DNA of 64,000 nucleotides from Anaeromyxobacter paludicola (lineage in GTDB: Bacteria; Myxococcota; Myxococcia; Myxococcales; Anaeromyxobacteraceae): assembly GCF_023169965.1 (NCBI RefSeq), contig NZ_AP025592.1:1612001-1676000 (forward strand), read 5' to 3'. Position 1 is the first letter of the stretch, and each line of letters opens with the position of its first letter. A program made the position numbers and the translations under genes. The notes beneath the pieces were generated by a model that saw only the letters and a list, made by a program, of their open reading frames with translations, searched no databases and was not told the DNA's origin. Shown here in pieces: positions 1 through 10,484 of this stretch.

Positions 1-1272
1 GACTTCGTCCCGCTGGGCGAGAACCGGTTCAACGTCTACGATCCGTCGTGGCAGGGGGGCGCGAGCGCGGCCAGCTACGTCGCGGCCATGGCGGCGCACG
101 GCATGAACACGCTGCGGGTGTTCGTCTTCACCGGCTGCCCCCGCGCGCCGCCGCGCGACCCGCAGCCCGGCTGCCTCGAGCCCGCGCTCGGGTCCTTCGA
201 CGAGGCGGCCGCGCGCGACTACGACCGGATCTTCGAGGCGGCGGAGGCGAGCGGCGTGCAGGTGATCCTCTCCGTCTTCGCGGTCGGCTTCACGCCGGGC
301 GACGCCTGGAAGGGCTGGGAGGACAACCCCTACAGCGCCGCCCGCGGCGGCCCGGCCGCCACCCCGCGCGACTTCTTCGACGACCCCCGGGCGCGCGCGC
401 TGGCGGCCCGCCGGCTCCGCTACGTCGCGGCGCGCTGGGGCTACTCGACCTCGCTCCTCGCGGTGGACCTCCTCAACGAGCCGGAGTGGGACGGCGCCAT
501 CCCGGAGGACGCCTGGATCCCCTGGGCGCACGCCATGGGCGAGACCTGGCGGCGCCTCGATCCCTACGGACACCTCGTCACCGCGGGGCCGGTGGGGCTC
601 CACTGGAACGTGCAGCGGGACGAGCGCGCCTGGTGGGCCGACCCGGTGGACGACGTCGTGCAGTGGCACCGGTACGGCAAGGACGTCTACGAGGTGCACG
701 CGCTCGAGCGGGCGCTCTGCGACACCGTCGAGGACACCCGCCGCTACGAGCGGCCGGTGCTGGTGGGCGAGTTCGCCTACGGGGGCGAGCCCAAGCCGGC
801 CTACGACCACACCCACGTCGGCATCTGGAGCGCCGTCTTCTGCGGGGCGGGGGTGCTCGCCCACAGCGCGCCACCCTTCAACGAAGATTCGGACGAGCCG
901 ATGACGCCCGAGCGCGGCCGCCACTTCCGCGCCCTCGCCGACTTCCTCGCCGCGCTCGGCGAGCGCGCCCCGCTGCTCCCGGCGGCGGCCGAGGCCGAGG
1001 CGCCGCCCGGGCTGCGCGCCCACGCGGTGGCCCGCGGCGCGCGGCGGGCGCTCTGGCTCCTCGCGCCGGCGAAAGGGTACGGCGAGCCGGTGCGGGGCGC
1101 GCGCGTGCGGCTGCCCCTGCCCGAAGGCCGCTGGCGGGTGCGCTGGGTGGACGACCTCACCGGCGCCGAGCTCGGGCGGGAGGAGGTCCGCGCCGCCGGC
1201 GGCCCCGCCCTGCTCCGCCCCCCGCCGTTCCGGCGACACGCCGCCGCCGTCCTGGAGCGCGACCCCCTATAA
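1..1272 (+). CDS. GH5-like glycoside hydrolase (3' part, truncated by window start)
   Basis: The reading frame is open from base 1, so the true start lies upstream. About 423 codons are visible. The protein looks like a (beta/alpha)8 cellulase/mannanase-type glycosidase of clan GH-A. An LLNEPEW segment gives the acid/base Glu (codon 160 counted from base 1) and VGEFAYGG gives the nucleophile Glu (codon 257). The early GENRFNVYDPSW and MNTLRVFVFTG segments fit strands 1-2 of such barrels. A C-terminal stretch of about 90 residues after the barrel may be a small beta domain. Substrate (mannan, cellulose or other beta-glycan) cannot be told. The stop TAA lies inside a perfect TATAAT that precedes the next gene. 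Family call is from motifs and fold order only. Confidence 0.75.
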   Translation, partial: DFVPLGENRFNVYDPSWQGGASAASYVAAMAAHGMNTLRVFVFTGCPRAPPRDPQPGCLEPALGSFDEAAARDYDRIFEAAEASGVQVILSVFAVGFTPGDAWKGWEDNPYSAARGGPAATPRDFFDDPRARALAARRLRYVAARWGYSTSLLAVDLLNEPEWDGAIPEDAWIPWAHAMGETWRRLDPYGHLVTAGPVGLHWNVQRDERAWWADPVDDVVQWHRYGKDVYEVHALERALCDTVEDTRRYERPVLVGEFAYGGEPKPAYDHTHVGIWSAVFCGAGVLAHSAPPFNEDSDEPMTPERGRHFRALADFLAALGERAPLLPAAAEAEAPPGLRAHAVARGARRALWLLAPAKGYGEPVRGARVRLPLPEGRWRVRWVDDLTGAELGREEVRAAGGPALLRPPPFRRHAAAVLERDPL

Positions 1273-1273
1273 T
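1268..1273 (+). promoter_or_regulatory. Perfect -10 hexamer before the sigma-54 response regulator
   Basis: TATAAT ends 6 bases before the ATG at 1280, so a transcript starting about 7 bases downstream would begin at or next to the start codon and be leaderless. No recognisable -35 (TTGAC-like) lies 15-19 bases upstream. An exact TATAAT is uncommon by chance at this GC content. Confidence 0.4.
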
Positions 1274-1279
1274 CCGGCC

Positions 1280-2692
<1,413 letters not shown>

Positions 2693-2696
2693 GAGC

Positions 2697-2845
2697 CCCC
2701 TCCCCGGCCCTCCCCCGCTGACGCGGGAGAGGGGGAGTGGCGCTCCTTGACGACGGCTCCGCGAGAGGGAGGAGCTACGAGAAGCTCTCCCTCCCCACCG
2801 GGTGGGGAGGGCTGGGGAGGGGCCGGCCACGAGGACCGGGCTGCC
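2697..2845. repeat. Intergenic palindromic repeat element, copy 1
   Basis: This fills the junction between two convergent genes. It contains two G/C-rich inverted repeats: a CCCTCCCCCGC...GCGGGAGAGGG hairpin near the left end and a CCCTCCCCACC...GGTGGGGAGGG hairpin near 2785-2815. These are followed by GGCTGGGGAGGGG and a GCCACGAGGACCGGGC tail. The same order of parts is found at 19371-19515, also at a convergent junction. It could act as a bidirectional terminator or be a non-autonomous (REP/MITE-like) repeat. Confidence 0.65.
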
Positions 2846-2846
2846 C

Positions 2847-3521
2847 TCACCGCGCCCGGCCGGCGCTCACCGCCCCCGGGGCGGGCTCGCGCGGCGCGGT
2901 GCCGAACACGTAGTCCCAGAACGGCGTCGTCACCCCGTACCGCTCGCCGTTGTCGAGGAAGTGGTGCTGCAGGTGCCAGCGCTTCAGCTTGCGGCCGAGG
3001 GCGGTGCGGGCGCGGCCGTGGTGCGCCCAGTAGTGGGTGAGGTCGTACCAGAGGTACCCCGCCACGAGCCCCCCGAAGAGCGGCGCGAAGGCGTGCGCGC
3101 CCACGGCGGCGTGGAGCGGCCAGCCGATGAGCACCGCGAGCACGGCCGCGACCAGCGGCGGCATCACCAGCCGGTCGGGGTCGTGCGGGTAGTCGTGGTG
3201 CACGCCGTGGATGAGGAAGTGCACGTCGCGCCCGAGCGCGCCTCCCCCGAAGCCGGCGTGGAAGACGAAGCGGTGGAGCGCGTACTCGAGGAGCGTCCAC
3301 GCCGCGAGCCCGAGGAGCGCCAGCGAGGCGGCCGCGCCGCTGGAGACGAGCGGATCGCGCGCCGCGCGCCAGAGCAGCCAGAGCGTGAACGGCGCCCAGA
3401 CCACCGCCACCTGCCACGGCCGCACCCGCGACAGGTGGCGCTCGATGAAGTCCACCCGGAACATCCGGGGGCTGCCGGTGCGGGGTCGTTCGACGGGCTC
3501 GCGCGGCGCCAGCCAGAGCAT
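2847..3521 (-). CDS. Fatty acid/ceramide 2-hydroxylase-like membrane di-iron enzyme
   Basis: 224 residues of the fatty acid hydroxylase (sterol desaturase) superfamily. Histidine clusters for the di-iron site are HRFVFH (83-88), HGVHH (105-109), HYWAHH (163-168) and HLQHH (183-187). Hydrophobic stretches lie around 37-52, 62-80, 123-140 and 148-160. The order and spacing (LEYALHRFVFH, then HGVHHDYPHDPDRLVMPP, then WYDLTHYWAHH, then HHF...WDYVFGT) closely follow eukaryotic FA2H/Scs7, which hydroxylate the ceramide N-acyl chain at C2. The start ATG has AGGAA about 7 bases upstream, overlapping the stop of the desaturase gene 9 bp away, so the two form one operon. Substrate is inferred from homology and neighbour. 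Confidence 0.8.
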   Translation of the reverse strand: MLWLAPREPVERPRTGSPRMFRVDFIERHLSRVRPWQVAVVWAPFTLWLLWRAARDPLVSSGAAASLALLGLAAWTLLEYALHRFVFHAGFGGGALGRDVHFLIHGVHHDYPHDPDRLVMPPLVAAVLAVLIGWPLHAAVGAHAFAPLFGGLVAGYLWYDLTHYWAHHGRARTALGRKLKRWHLQHHFLDNGERYGVTTPFWDYVFGTAPREPAPGAVSAGRAR

Positions 3522-3530
3522 GTCCGGTTC

Positions 3531-4526
3531 CTAACCGGGCACCGGCGCCGCCGCCGCTTCGGAATCGGCCGCCGCGGGGGCGGGCGCGCGGGTGATGCGG
3601 CTCCCGAGCGACAGGCTCGGGTCGAAGATGAAGCGGAGCAGCAGGCGGGTCCAGGAGCGGTGCGCGTGGAGCGGCTCGTAGAGCTCCGGGGCGAGCCGCT
3701 TCAGCGCCGGGAGCCGGAACCAGGGCACCTTCATGAGGTCGTGGTGCTCGTTGTGATAGCCCACGTTGAAGGCGAGGAGGTTCATCGGCCCGTAGTAGGA
3801 GAAGGTCTCCTGGCCGCCCGGGAAGGTGAGGTAGTGCTCCTGGATCCAGCGCGCGCCCACCGGGTGCAGCCCCACCGCGAAGACGCTGCTCGCGAAGAGG
3901 TAGGCGAGCGCCCACGGCCCGAGCGCCAGGAGGACCGCCGCCGCGAAGGCCACCTGGACGGCGAGGTTGACCGCGTACCACCGGTCGAAGAAGGGCACGC
4001 GGCGCAGCCGCGGGATGCGCGACGTCTGGGCCACGAAGAAGAGGAGGAGCCAGAGCGCCTTGCGCCACGCGCAGCTCCCCACCAGCCGCACCTCGAGCGG
4101 GCTCGGGAGGTCGGCGTCGAGGTCCTCGGCGCCCTGGTAGGCGTGGTGGAGCAGGTGGTACTTGCGGAAGGAGATGGCGGCCGGGAAGAGGATGGGGAGG
4201 TTCGCGAGGATGGCGAGCCAGCGGTTCGGGCCCGGGCGCCGGAAGACGAGGTCGTGGGTGCAGTCGTGGATGAGCACCCAGAGCCCGTGGTCGGCCACCG
4301 CGCCGAGCGCCCAGGCCGCGCCGAGGAGGAGCCACCAGGGGGCGCCGCGCAGGGCGACGGCGAGCGCCAGCTGGGCGGCGACCAGGCCGAGCACGAACAG
4401 CGCCGAGACCGGCGCGTGGCCGCAGAGCGCGCGCGCCTCCGGGTGCGCCGCCAGCAGCCGGCGCGTCCGCTCGTGGTGCGGCTCGCGATACGTCACGCGG
4501 TGGAAGCAGCTCGATCCGTCGTCCAT
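3531..4526 (-). CDS. Sphingolipid (dihydroceramide) delta-4 desaturase-like protein
   Basis: 331 residues of the membrane fatty acid desaturase family. The three His boxes are HDCTH (87-91), HLLHH (124-128) and HNEHH (258-262). Features typical of the DES/DEGS dihydroceramide desaturases rather than acyl-lipid desaturases include the short N-terminal segment with YREPHHERTRRLLAAHPE, the HPVGARWIQEHY stretch (221-232) and the ending LPALKRLAPELYEPLHAH with a C-terminal FIFDPSLSLGSRITR. These enzymes put the 4,5-trans double bond into the long-chain base of ceramide. It is the first gene of a two-gene operon with the 2-hydroxylase-like gene. No ceramide-synthesis genes are in the window. Confidence 0.8.
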   Translation of the reverse strand: MDDGSSCFHRVTYREPHHERTRRLLAAHPEARALCGHAPVSALFVLGLVAAQLALAVALRGAPWWLLLGAAWALGAVADHGLWVLIHDCTHDLVFRRPGPNRWLAILANLPILFPAAISFRKYHLLHHAYQGAEDLDADLPSPLEVRLVGSCAWRKALWLLLFFVAQTSRIPRLRRVPFFDRWYAVNLAVQVAFAAAVLLALGPWALAYLFASSVFAVGLHPVGARWIQEHYLTFPGGQETFSYYGPMNLLAFNVGYHNEHHDLMKVPWFRLPALKRLAPELYEPLHAHRSWTRLLLRFIFDPSLSLGSRITRAPAPAAADSEAAAAPVPG

Positions 4527-4665
4527 CCCGGCTCCTCGGCAGGTCCTCGCGGCTCAATATGCGTGCCGGCGCCGCCCGGGGGGTGGCTCGCTCGGGGCGG
4601 GCGGGAACAAGGCCGGAGGGCGGAAGGATTGCGACCGGACGGGGTGGGGGTAAGCTCAAGGGCGC

Positions 4666-5370
4666 GTGAAACCACTCCTCGCCCGCGCCGCGGCGGCCGC
4701 CGCGACGCTCGTGCTCCTCGCCGCCGCCGATCCCGCCCCCACGCCCACGGCCACCCCGGCGGTCCCGCCCCCTCCCCCGTTCCTGAACGAGGAGAAGCTC
4801 CCGCTCACCGACTTCCGCGTGGTGGAGCGGGACTCCGGCCCGGTCATGTACTACCAGGTGACCGGACCGCCGGACGATCGCCACATCCACGCGGAGTACA
4901 AGCCGCCGCTCGAGACGGTGACGCTCGGGCTCCAGCTCCCCGACCGGCTCCACCAGAAGGCGACGAAGCTGCGCTGGCGCTGGCGGGCCCTCGCCGTCCC
5001 CGAGAAGGGGAACGAGTGCGACGCCGGGCGCGGCGACTCGGCCGCCTGCGTCTACGTGGTCTGGAAGTCGGGCCTCAAGTACTACGTCATCAAGTACGTC
5101 TGGGCCGGGACCGGCCGGCGCGGCCGCTCCTGCCAGCAGAAGCGGAACCTCTTCGCCGCCCAGGACGCGGTGGTGCGCGAGTCCGGACGCCCCCTCGGCG
5201 AGTGGATCACCGAGGAGGTGGACCTCAAGGCCGCCTTCCGGTCCCACTTCCTCGGCGGCGACCCCAAGGGAGACGTCCCCGACCTCGTCGGCATCGGCCT
5301 CCTCACCGACGGCGACCAGACCCACAGCCCGAGCGTCGCCGACTACGCCGGCTTCTCCATCCTCTACTGA
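4666..5370 (+). CDS. Exported DUF3047 family protein
   Basis: 234 residues, GTG start. An N-terminal signal sequence (KPLLARAAAAAATLVLLAAADP) is followed by a Pro/Thr-rich linker. The rest matches DUF3047-type proteins: a W-R-W-R-A-L strand, a GDSAACVYVVW segment, an IKYVWAG segment and a closing GDQTHSPSVADYAGFSILY. Function of the family is unknown; the beta-rich character suggests a secreted or periplasmic binding-type fold. It stands alone, 18 bp before glnE on the same strand. Confidence 0.75.
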   Translation: MKPLLARAAAAAATLVLLAAADPAPTPTATPAVPPPPPFLNEEKLPLTDFRVVERDSGPVMYYQVTGPPDDRHIHAEYKPPLETVTLGLQLPDRLHQKATKLRWRWRALAVPEKGNECDAGRGDSAACVYVVWKSGLKYYVIKYVWAGTGRRGRSCQQKRNLFAAQDAVVRESGRPLGEWITEEVDLKAAFRSHFLGGDPKGDVPDLVGIGLLTDGDQTHSPSVADYAGFSILY

Positions 5371-5388
5371 GAGCCCGCGAAGGCTCCG

Positions 5389-8300
5389 ATGACGCCCGGC
5401 CCCCTCTCCCACCTCGATCCCGCCCTGCCCCCGCTCGAGCCCTCCCCCGCCTCGGCGGAGCGGCTCGATCGCCTCGCGCGCCGCTTCCCCGACGCCGCCC
5501 CGGCGTTCGCCGAGCTGGCGCGCCGCGCGCCCGATCCCGACCTGGCGCTCGCGGGGGTGGAGCGGTACGCCGACGCGGCGGCCGCGCTCCCCGCCGAGCC
5601 CGACCTGCGCGAGGCCCTGGTGCTGCTCTGCGGCAGCTCCCGCCTCGCCGCCCGCCTGCTCGCGCTCCACCCCGGGCTCCTGCGCCGGACCGCCCGCTCG
5701 CCCTGGCTCACCCGGCCGCGCGCGGAGGCCTCCCTGCGCCGGCTCCTGGCGCGGGCCGCCCGCGGGCTCGCGCCGGGCGACGGGGCCGGCTTCGACCGGC
5801 TGCTCCGCCGCGTGCGGGCCCGCGAGGTCCTGCGCATCTCGCTGCGCGACCTGCGCCGGGCGCCGATGCGCGAGGTGACCGCCGAGCTCTCCGGCCTCGC
5901 CCTCGCCTGCACCGACGCCGCGATCCGCTTCCACGACCGCCGCCTCCGGACGCGGCACGGGCCGCCCGCGGGGCTCGAGGCCCGCGAGCCGGGCGCCGGC
6001 TTCTGCGCGCTCGCCATGGGCAAGCTCGGCGCCAACGAGCTCAACTTCTCCTCCGACGTGGACCTCATCTACGTCTACGGCCAGGACGGCGAGACCGCCG
6101 ACGGCACCACCCACTTCGCCTACTTCGCCAAGCTGGCCGAGGCGGTGACCGAGTCGATGGCGCGCCCCACCGAGGAGGGCTTCGTCTTCCGGGTGGACCT
6201 CAACCTGCGGCCCGACGGGCGCAGCGGCCCCATCGTCAACGGGGTCCGCGCGGCCGAGCTCTACTACCAGTCGTTCGGCCGGAGCTGGGAGCGGAACGCG
6301 CTCCTCAAGGCGCGCCCCGGCGCGGGCGACCTCGCGGTCGGCGACGAGCTCCTCGGGCTGCTCGAGGGGTTCGTCTGGCGGCGCTCGCTCGACCTCGGCG
6401 TGCTCGGCGAGATCCAGGCCATGAAGGCGCGCATCGACGCCCGCGCCGGCGCCGAGGGCAGGGACGACCTGAAGCTCGGCAAGGGCGGCATCCGCGAGGC
6501 CGAGTTCTTCGTCTCGGCGCTGCAGCTCGTCCACGGCGGCCGCCCCGGCGGCGAGCGGCTGCGCGAGCGGGCGGTGCTGCCGGCCGCCGACCGGCTGCTC
6601 TACGCCGGCGTGCTCCAGGCCCGGGACCGGGACGCGCTCGCCGACGCCTACCTCTTCCTGCGCCGGGCCGAGCACCGGGTGCAGATGATCGAGGGGGCGC
6701 AGGTGCACCGGCTGCCGGAGGGCGAGGAGCGGCGGCTCGTGGCCCGCGCCATGGGCTTCCCGTCGGTGGCCGCCTTCGAGGAGGCGCTCGGCCTGCACCG
6801 CGACCGGGTGGCGGCGCTCTTCGCCGGGCTGCTCGGGGTGGAGAGCCGCCCGCCGCTGGACCCGGAGCTGGCCCTCCTCGCCGACCCGCAGGTCGAGCCG
6901 GAGCGGCGCTCCGCCATCGCGGCGAAGCGCGGCCTCGCCGACCCCGACCGCGCGCTCGCCGCCATCGACGCCCTGGCGCGGCGGCGCACCCCCTTCTCGC
7001 CGCTCGGGGACCCTGCCCAGGCGGTGGACCTGCTGGCCGAGGCGCTCGCCACGCCCGATCCCGACCAGGCGCTCTCGCACCTCTCCGAGTTCGCCGCGGC
7101 GCTCCGCTCGCCGGAGGCCTACTTCCGGCTCCTCGCCGAGCACCGGCGCGTGGCCCGGCTGCTGCTGTCGCTCTTCGGCACCTCCGACTTCCTCTCCAAG
7201 CGCTTCCTGCGCCACCCCGAGCTCCTCGACGGCCTCCTGCGCGAGGACCAGGTCTCGCTCGTGAAGAGCCGCGCCGAGCTCGCCGCCGAGGCGGACGAGC
7301 GGCTCGCGCTCCACGGCCCCGACCTCCAGATCGACGAGCGGGTCGAGCGCCGGCTGGGCGAGCTGCGCCGCCTCAAGAACGAGGAGGTGCTCCGGGTCGC
7401 CATCCACGACATCGCCGGGACGCTCCGGCTCGCCGACGTCGCCGCCCAGCTCACCGCGGTGGCCGAGGTCTGCCTCGAGCGGGCGCTCTCGCTCGCCGAG
7501 GAGGAGGCCCGCGAGAAGGGGCGCGCCGCGCCCGGCCGGCTGTGCGTGGTGGCCATGGGCAAGCTCGGCGGCGCGGAGCTCGGCTACCACTCCGACCTCG
7601 ACCTCATCTTCCTCTACCCCGAGGGGGAGGAGGAGCAGCACGCCGGCTACGCCCGGCTGGCGCAGCGGCTCATGTCCTTCCTGCAGGTGCCGCTGCGGGA
7701 GGGCGTCCTCTACAAGATCGACACGCGGCTGCGCCCCTCGGGCAACCAGGGCGCCCTCGTGACCAGCGCGAGCGGCTTCGCCCGCTACCACACCGGCAAG
7801 GGCGGCGGAGAGGAGCCGGTGCGGAGCCAGCTCTGGGAGCGGCAGGCCCTCATCCGCGCCCGCCCGGTGGCGGGCGACGTGGCCGCCTTCGAGCGGGTGC
7901 GCCAGACCGTGCTCGACGAGGTGGTCTACGGCGAGCCGGGCGACGTGGGCGCGCTCGCCGCCGAGATCCGGCGCATGCGCGAGCGGATCGAGGCCGAGAT
8001 CGGCCAGGAGCGGGAGCGGGGGAAGAACCCCAAGGCGGGTCGCGGCGGCCTCATCGACGTGGAGTTCGCGGTGCAGTACCTGCAGCTCGCCCACGGGCAC
8101 GCCTTCCCGGAGCTGCGGGTCCCCTCCACGCCGCTCGCGCTCGAGCGGCTGCGCGCCGCGGGCCTCCTCCGGGAGGGGCCGCACGAAGCGTTGTCGCGGG
8201 GTTACGAGTTCCTGCGCCGGCTCGAGCTCCGCCTCCGGATCGTGCACGACTACACCATCGACCACCTCCCGCGGGGCGGCCGGGCCCTGGCGCAGCTGGC

Positions 8301-8406
8301 CCGCCGGCTCGGCTACGCGGGGGACGACCCGGGAGAGCGGCTCCTCGCCGACTACGGGCGGGTGACCGAGCGGGTCCGCGCTGCGTTCGACGAGGTCACG
8401 CGGTAG
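5389..8406 (+). CDS. glnE: Bifunctional glutamine synthetase adenylyltransferase/deadenylase
   Basis: 1005 residues, normal for GlnE. The protein has two nucleotidyltransferase domains: MGKLGANELNFSSDVDLIYVYG from about residue 210 (deadenylylation half) and MGKLGGAELGYHSDLDLIFLYP from about residue 723 (adenylylation half), each with the catalytic D-x-D. Each half is followed by its helical GlnD-like domain (KLGKGGIREAEFFV and NPKAGRGGLIDVEFAVQYLQ). It sets glutamine synthetase activity by reversible AMP attachment in response to PII. No glnA, glnB or glnD lies nearby. Confidence 0.95.
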   Translation: MTPGPLSHLDPALPPLEPSPASAERLDRLARRFPDAAPAFAELARRAPDPDLALAGVERYADAAAALPAEPDLREALVLLCGSSRLAARLLALHPGLLRRTARSPWLTRPRAEASLRRLLARAARGLAPGDGAGFDRLLRRVRAREVLRISLRDLRRAPMREVTAELSGLALACTDAAIRFHDRRLRTRHGPPAGLEAREPGAGFCALAMGKLGANELNFSSDVDLIYVYGQDGETADGTTHFAYFAKLAEAVTESMARPTEEGFVFRVDLNLRPDGRSGPIVNGVRAAELYYQSFGRSWERNALLKARPGAGDLAVGDELLGLLEGFVWRRSLDLGVLGEIQAMKARIDARAGAEGRDDLKLGKGGIREAEFFVSALQLVHGGRPGGERLRERAVLPAADRLLYAGVLQARDRDALADAYLFLRRAEHRVQMIEGAQVHRLPEGEERRLVARAMGFPSVAAFEEALGLHRDRVAALFAGLLGVESRPPLDPELALLADPQVEPERRSAIAAKRGLADPDRALAAIDALARRRTPFSPLGDPAQAVDLLAEALATPDPDQALSHLSEFAAALRSPEAYFRLLAEHRRVARLLLSLFGTSDFLSKRFLRHPELLDGLLREDQVSLVKSRAELAAEADERLALHGPDLQIDERVERRLGELRRLKNEEVLRVAIHDIAGTLRLADVAAQLTAVAEVCLERALSLAEEEAREKGRAAPGRLCVVAMGKLGGAELGYHSDLDLIFLYPEGEEEQHAGYARLAQRLMSFLQVPLREGVLYKIDTRLRPSGNQGALVTSASGFARYHTGKGGGEEPVRSQLWERQALIRARPVAGDVAAFERVRQTVLDEVVYGEPGDVGALAAEIRRMRERIEAEIGQERERGKNPKAGRGGLIDVEFAVQYLQLAHGHAFPELRVPSTPLALERLRAAGLLREGPHEALSRGYEFLRRLELRLRIVHDYTIDHLPRGGRALAQLARRLGYAGDDPGERLLADYGRVTERVRAAFDEVTR

Positions 8407-8471
8407 ATCCCCCCCGAACCGCGGGACGTTCCCCGCCCTCACCGGGGGTGCTAAGTTCCGCGCCCACTTCG

Positions 8472-10484
8472 ATGAGCGACCTACACGCCCCCGCGTCCCC
8501 GCCCCCGCAGCCCCCCCGCTCGCGCCTGCGCCGGATCCTGTTCGGCGCGCCCCGCAACATCCAGGACCCGAGCACCTACCACAGCATCTCGCTCATCGCC
8601 TTCCTGGCCTGGGTGGGGCTCGGCGCCGACGGCCTCTCCTCCTCGGCCTACGGTCCGGACGAGGCCTTCCGCGCGCTCGGCAGCCACCACTACCTCGGCG
8701 TCGCGCTCGCGCTCGCGACGGCGGTGACGGTCTTCGTCATCTCCGTCGCCTACTCGCAGATCATCAAGCGCTTCCCCTTCGGCGGCGGCGGGTACGTGGT
8801 CGCGAGCCACCTGCTCGGGCCGCGCTTCGGCGTGGTCTCGGGGTCGGCGCTCCTCGTGGACTACGTCCTCACCATCTCGGTGTCGATCGCGAGCGGCGCG
8901 AACCAGGTCTTCAGCGTCCTGCCGCCCCACTGGGCGCCCTACAAGCTCGTCATCGAGGCCGCGGTCATCGGCCTGCTCGTGATCATGAACCTGCGCGGCG
9001 TGCGCGAGTCGGTCACCATCCTGACGCCGATCTTCGGGCTGTTCCTGCTCACCCACGTCATCCTCATCGTCGGCGGCATCGCCACCCACGCGACGGAGAT
9101 CCCGCGGGTCGCCGGCGAGGTCCACGAGGGCTTCCGGAGCGGGCTCGCCACGCTCGGGGTCGCGGGCCTCTTCGGCCTGTTCGTGCGGGCCTACTCCATG
9201 GGCGGCGGCACCTACACCGGCATCGAGGCGGTCTCGAACGGCCTGCAGATCATGCGCGAGCCCAAGGTGGAGACCGCCCGGCGGACGATGGTCTACATGT
9301 CGATCTCCCTGGCCGCCACGGCCGGCGGGATCCTCCTCCTCTACATGCTGTTCCACATCGCGCCGGAGGGGGACAAGACGATGAACGCCATCCTCCTCGA
9401 GCGCTGGGCCGGCGGCTTCCGGCTGGGCGCCCTGCCGGTCGGGACCTGGTTCACCTGGCTCACGCTGTCGGCCGAGGCGGCCCTCCTCTTCGTGGCCGCG
9501 CAGGCCGGCTTCATCGACGGCCCCCGCGTGATGGCCAACATGGCCACCGACTCCTGGCTGCCGCACCGCTTCGCCCAGATCTCCGACCGGCTCACCATGC
9601 AGGACGGCGTGCTGCTCATGGGCGGCGCCTCGCTGGCCGCGCTCCTCTACACGCGCGGCGACATCACCGCCCTCGTCACGATGTACTCCATCAACGTCTT
9701 CGTGACCTTCTCGCTCTCGCAGGCCGCCATGGTGCGCTACTGGACCGGCCGCCGCGGCGAGAGCGGGCGCAAGCGGGGCCTCGTCATCCACTCGGTGGCG
9801 CTGGCGCTCTGCCTCGGCATCCTCGCCGGCACGGTCTACGAGAAGGCCGAGCAGGGGGGCTGGCTCACCATCGTCGCCACCAGCGTGGTGGTGGTGCTCT
9901 GCTTCGTCATCCGGCGGCACTACCTCGAGGTGAAGAAGAACCTCACCCGCCTCAACGAGATCATGAACGCGCTCCCGGCGCACCCGACCGGCGAGCACGC
10001 CCGCCTCGACCCGAAGCTCCCCACCGCGGTGATGATGGTGGGCGGCTACTCCGGGCTCGGCATCCACGCGCTCCTCACCGTCCAGCGGCTGTTCCCCGGG
10101 CACTTCAAGAACTACGTCTTCGTGTCGGTGGGCGTCATCGACTCGGCGACCATGAAGGGGGTGGAGGAGGTGGATCAGGTGAAGGAGAAGACCGAGGGCA
10201 GCCTGCGGCGGTACGTGGACCTGGCGCGGCGGCTCGGGCTGGCCGCCGACTACCGCATGGCGGTCGGGACCGAGGCGGTCACCGAGGCCGAGCAGCTCGC
10301 CATCCAGATCGCGCGCGACTTCCCGCGCACCGTCTTCTTCGCCGGCAAGCTGGTGTTCGAGCAGGAGCGGTGGTTCCAGCGGCTGCTCCACAACGAGACC
10401 GCCTACCAGCTGCAGCGGCGGCTCCAGTTCGCCGGCCTCAACGCCATGGTCCTGCCGGTGCGGGTGATGTCCCAGGCCGCATGA
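8472..10484 (+). CDS. APC superfamily permease (amino acid or potassium transporter)
   Basis: 670 residues. The first 45 are a cytoplasmic Pro-rich tail, then about 12 hydrophobic segments run to near residue 475, and a soluble domain of about 190 residues ends the protein. The first membrane segment holds GLGADGLSSSAYGPDEAF, the APC-superfamily TM1 signature in a form close to KimA/YdaO-type potassium-proton symporters. SQIIKRFPFGGGGYVVAS follows. The soluble tail begins with PTAVMMVGGYSGLGIHALLTV and may be a regulatory domain. The ATG at 8472 is the first Met before the conserved region. The stop overlaps the next ATG (ATGA), implying translational coupling with the patatin gene. Substrate undetermined. 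Confidence 0.85.
   Translation: MSDLHAPASPPPQPPRSRLRRILFGAPRNIQDPSTYHSISLIAFLAWVGLGADGLSSSAYGPDEAFRALGSHHYLGVALALATAVTVFVISVAYSQIIKRFPFGGGGYVVASHLLGPRFGVVSGSALLVDYVLTISVSIASGANQVFSVLPPHWAPYKLVIEAAVIGLLVIMNLRGVRESVTILTPIFGLFLLTHVILIVGGIATHATEIPRVAGEVHEGFRSGLATLGVAGLFGLFVRAYSMGGGTYTGIEAVSNGLQIMREPKVETARRTMVYMSISLAATAGGILLLYMLFHIAPEGDKTMNAILLERWAGGFRLGALPVGTWFTWLTLSAEAALLFVAAQAGFIDGPRVMANMATDSWLPHRFAQISDRLTMQDGVLLMGGASLAALLYTRGDITALVTMYSINVFVTFSLSQAAMVRYWTGRRGESGRKRGLVIHSVALALCLGILAGTVYEKAEQGGWLTIVATSVVVVLCFVIRRHYLEVKKNLTRLNEIMNALPAHPTGEHARLDPKLPTAVMMVGGYSGLGIHALLTVQRLFPGHFKNYVFVSVGVIDSATMKGVEEVDQVKEKTEGSLRRYVDLARRLGLAADYRMAVGTEAVTEAEQLAIQIARDFPRTVFFAGKLVFEQERWFQRLLHNETAYQLQRRLQFAGLNAMVLPVRVMSQAA

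Noticed and set aside
8481-10391. 636-codon open frame antisense to the APC permease
   Set aside because: The text is low-complexity (His/Glu/Arg/Gly-rich) and mirrors the permease codons. The permease frame has clear membrane segments and signature motifs.
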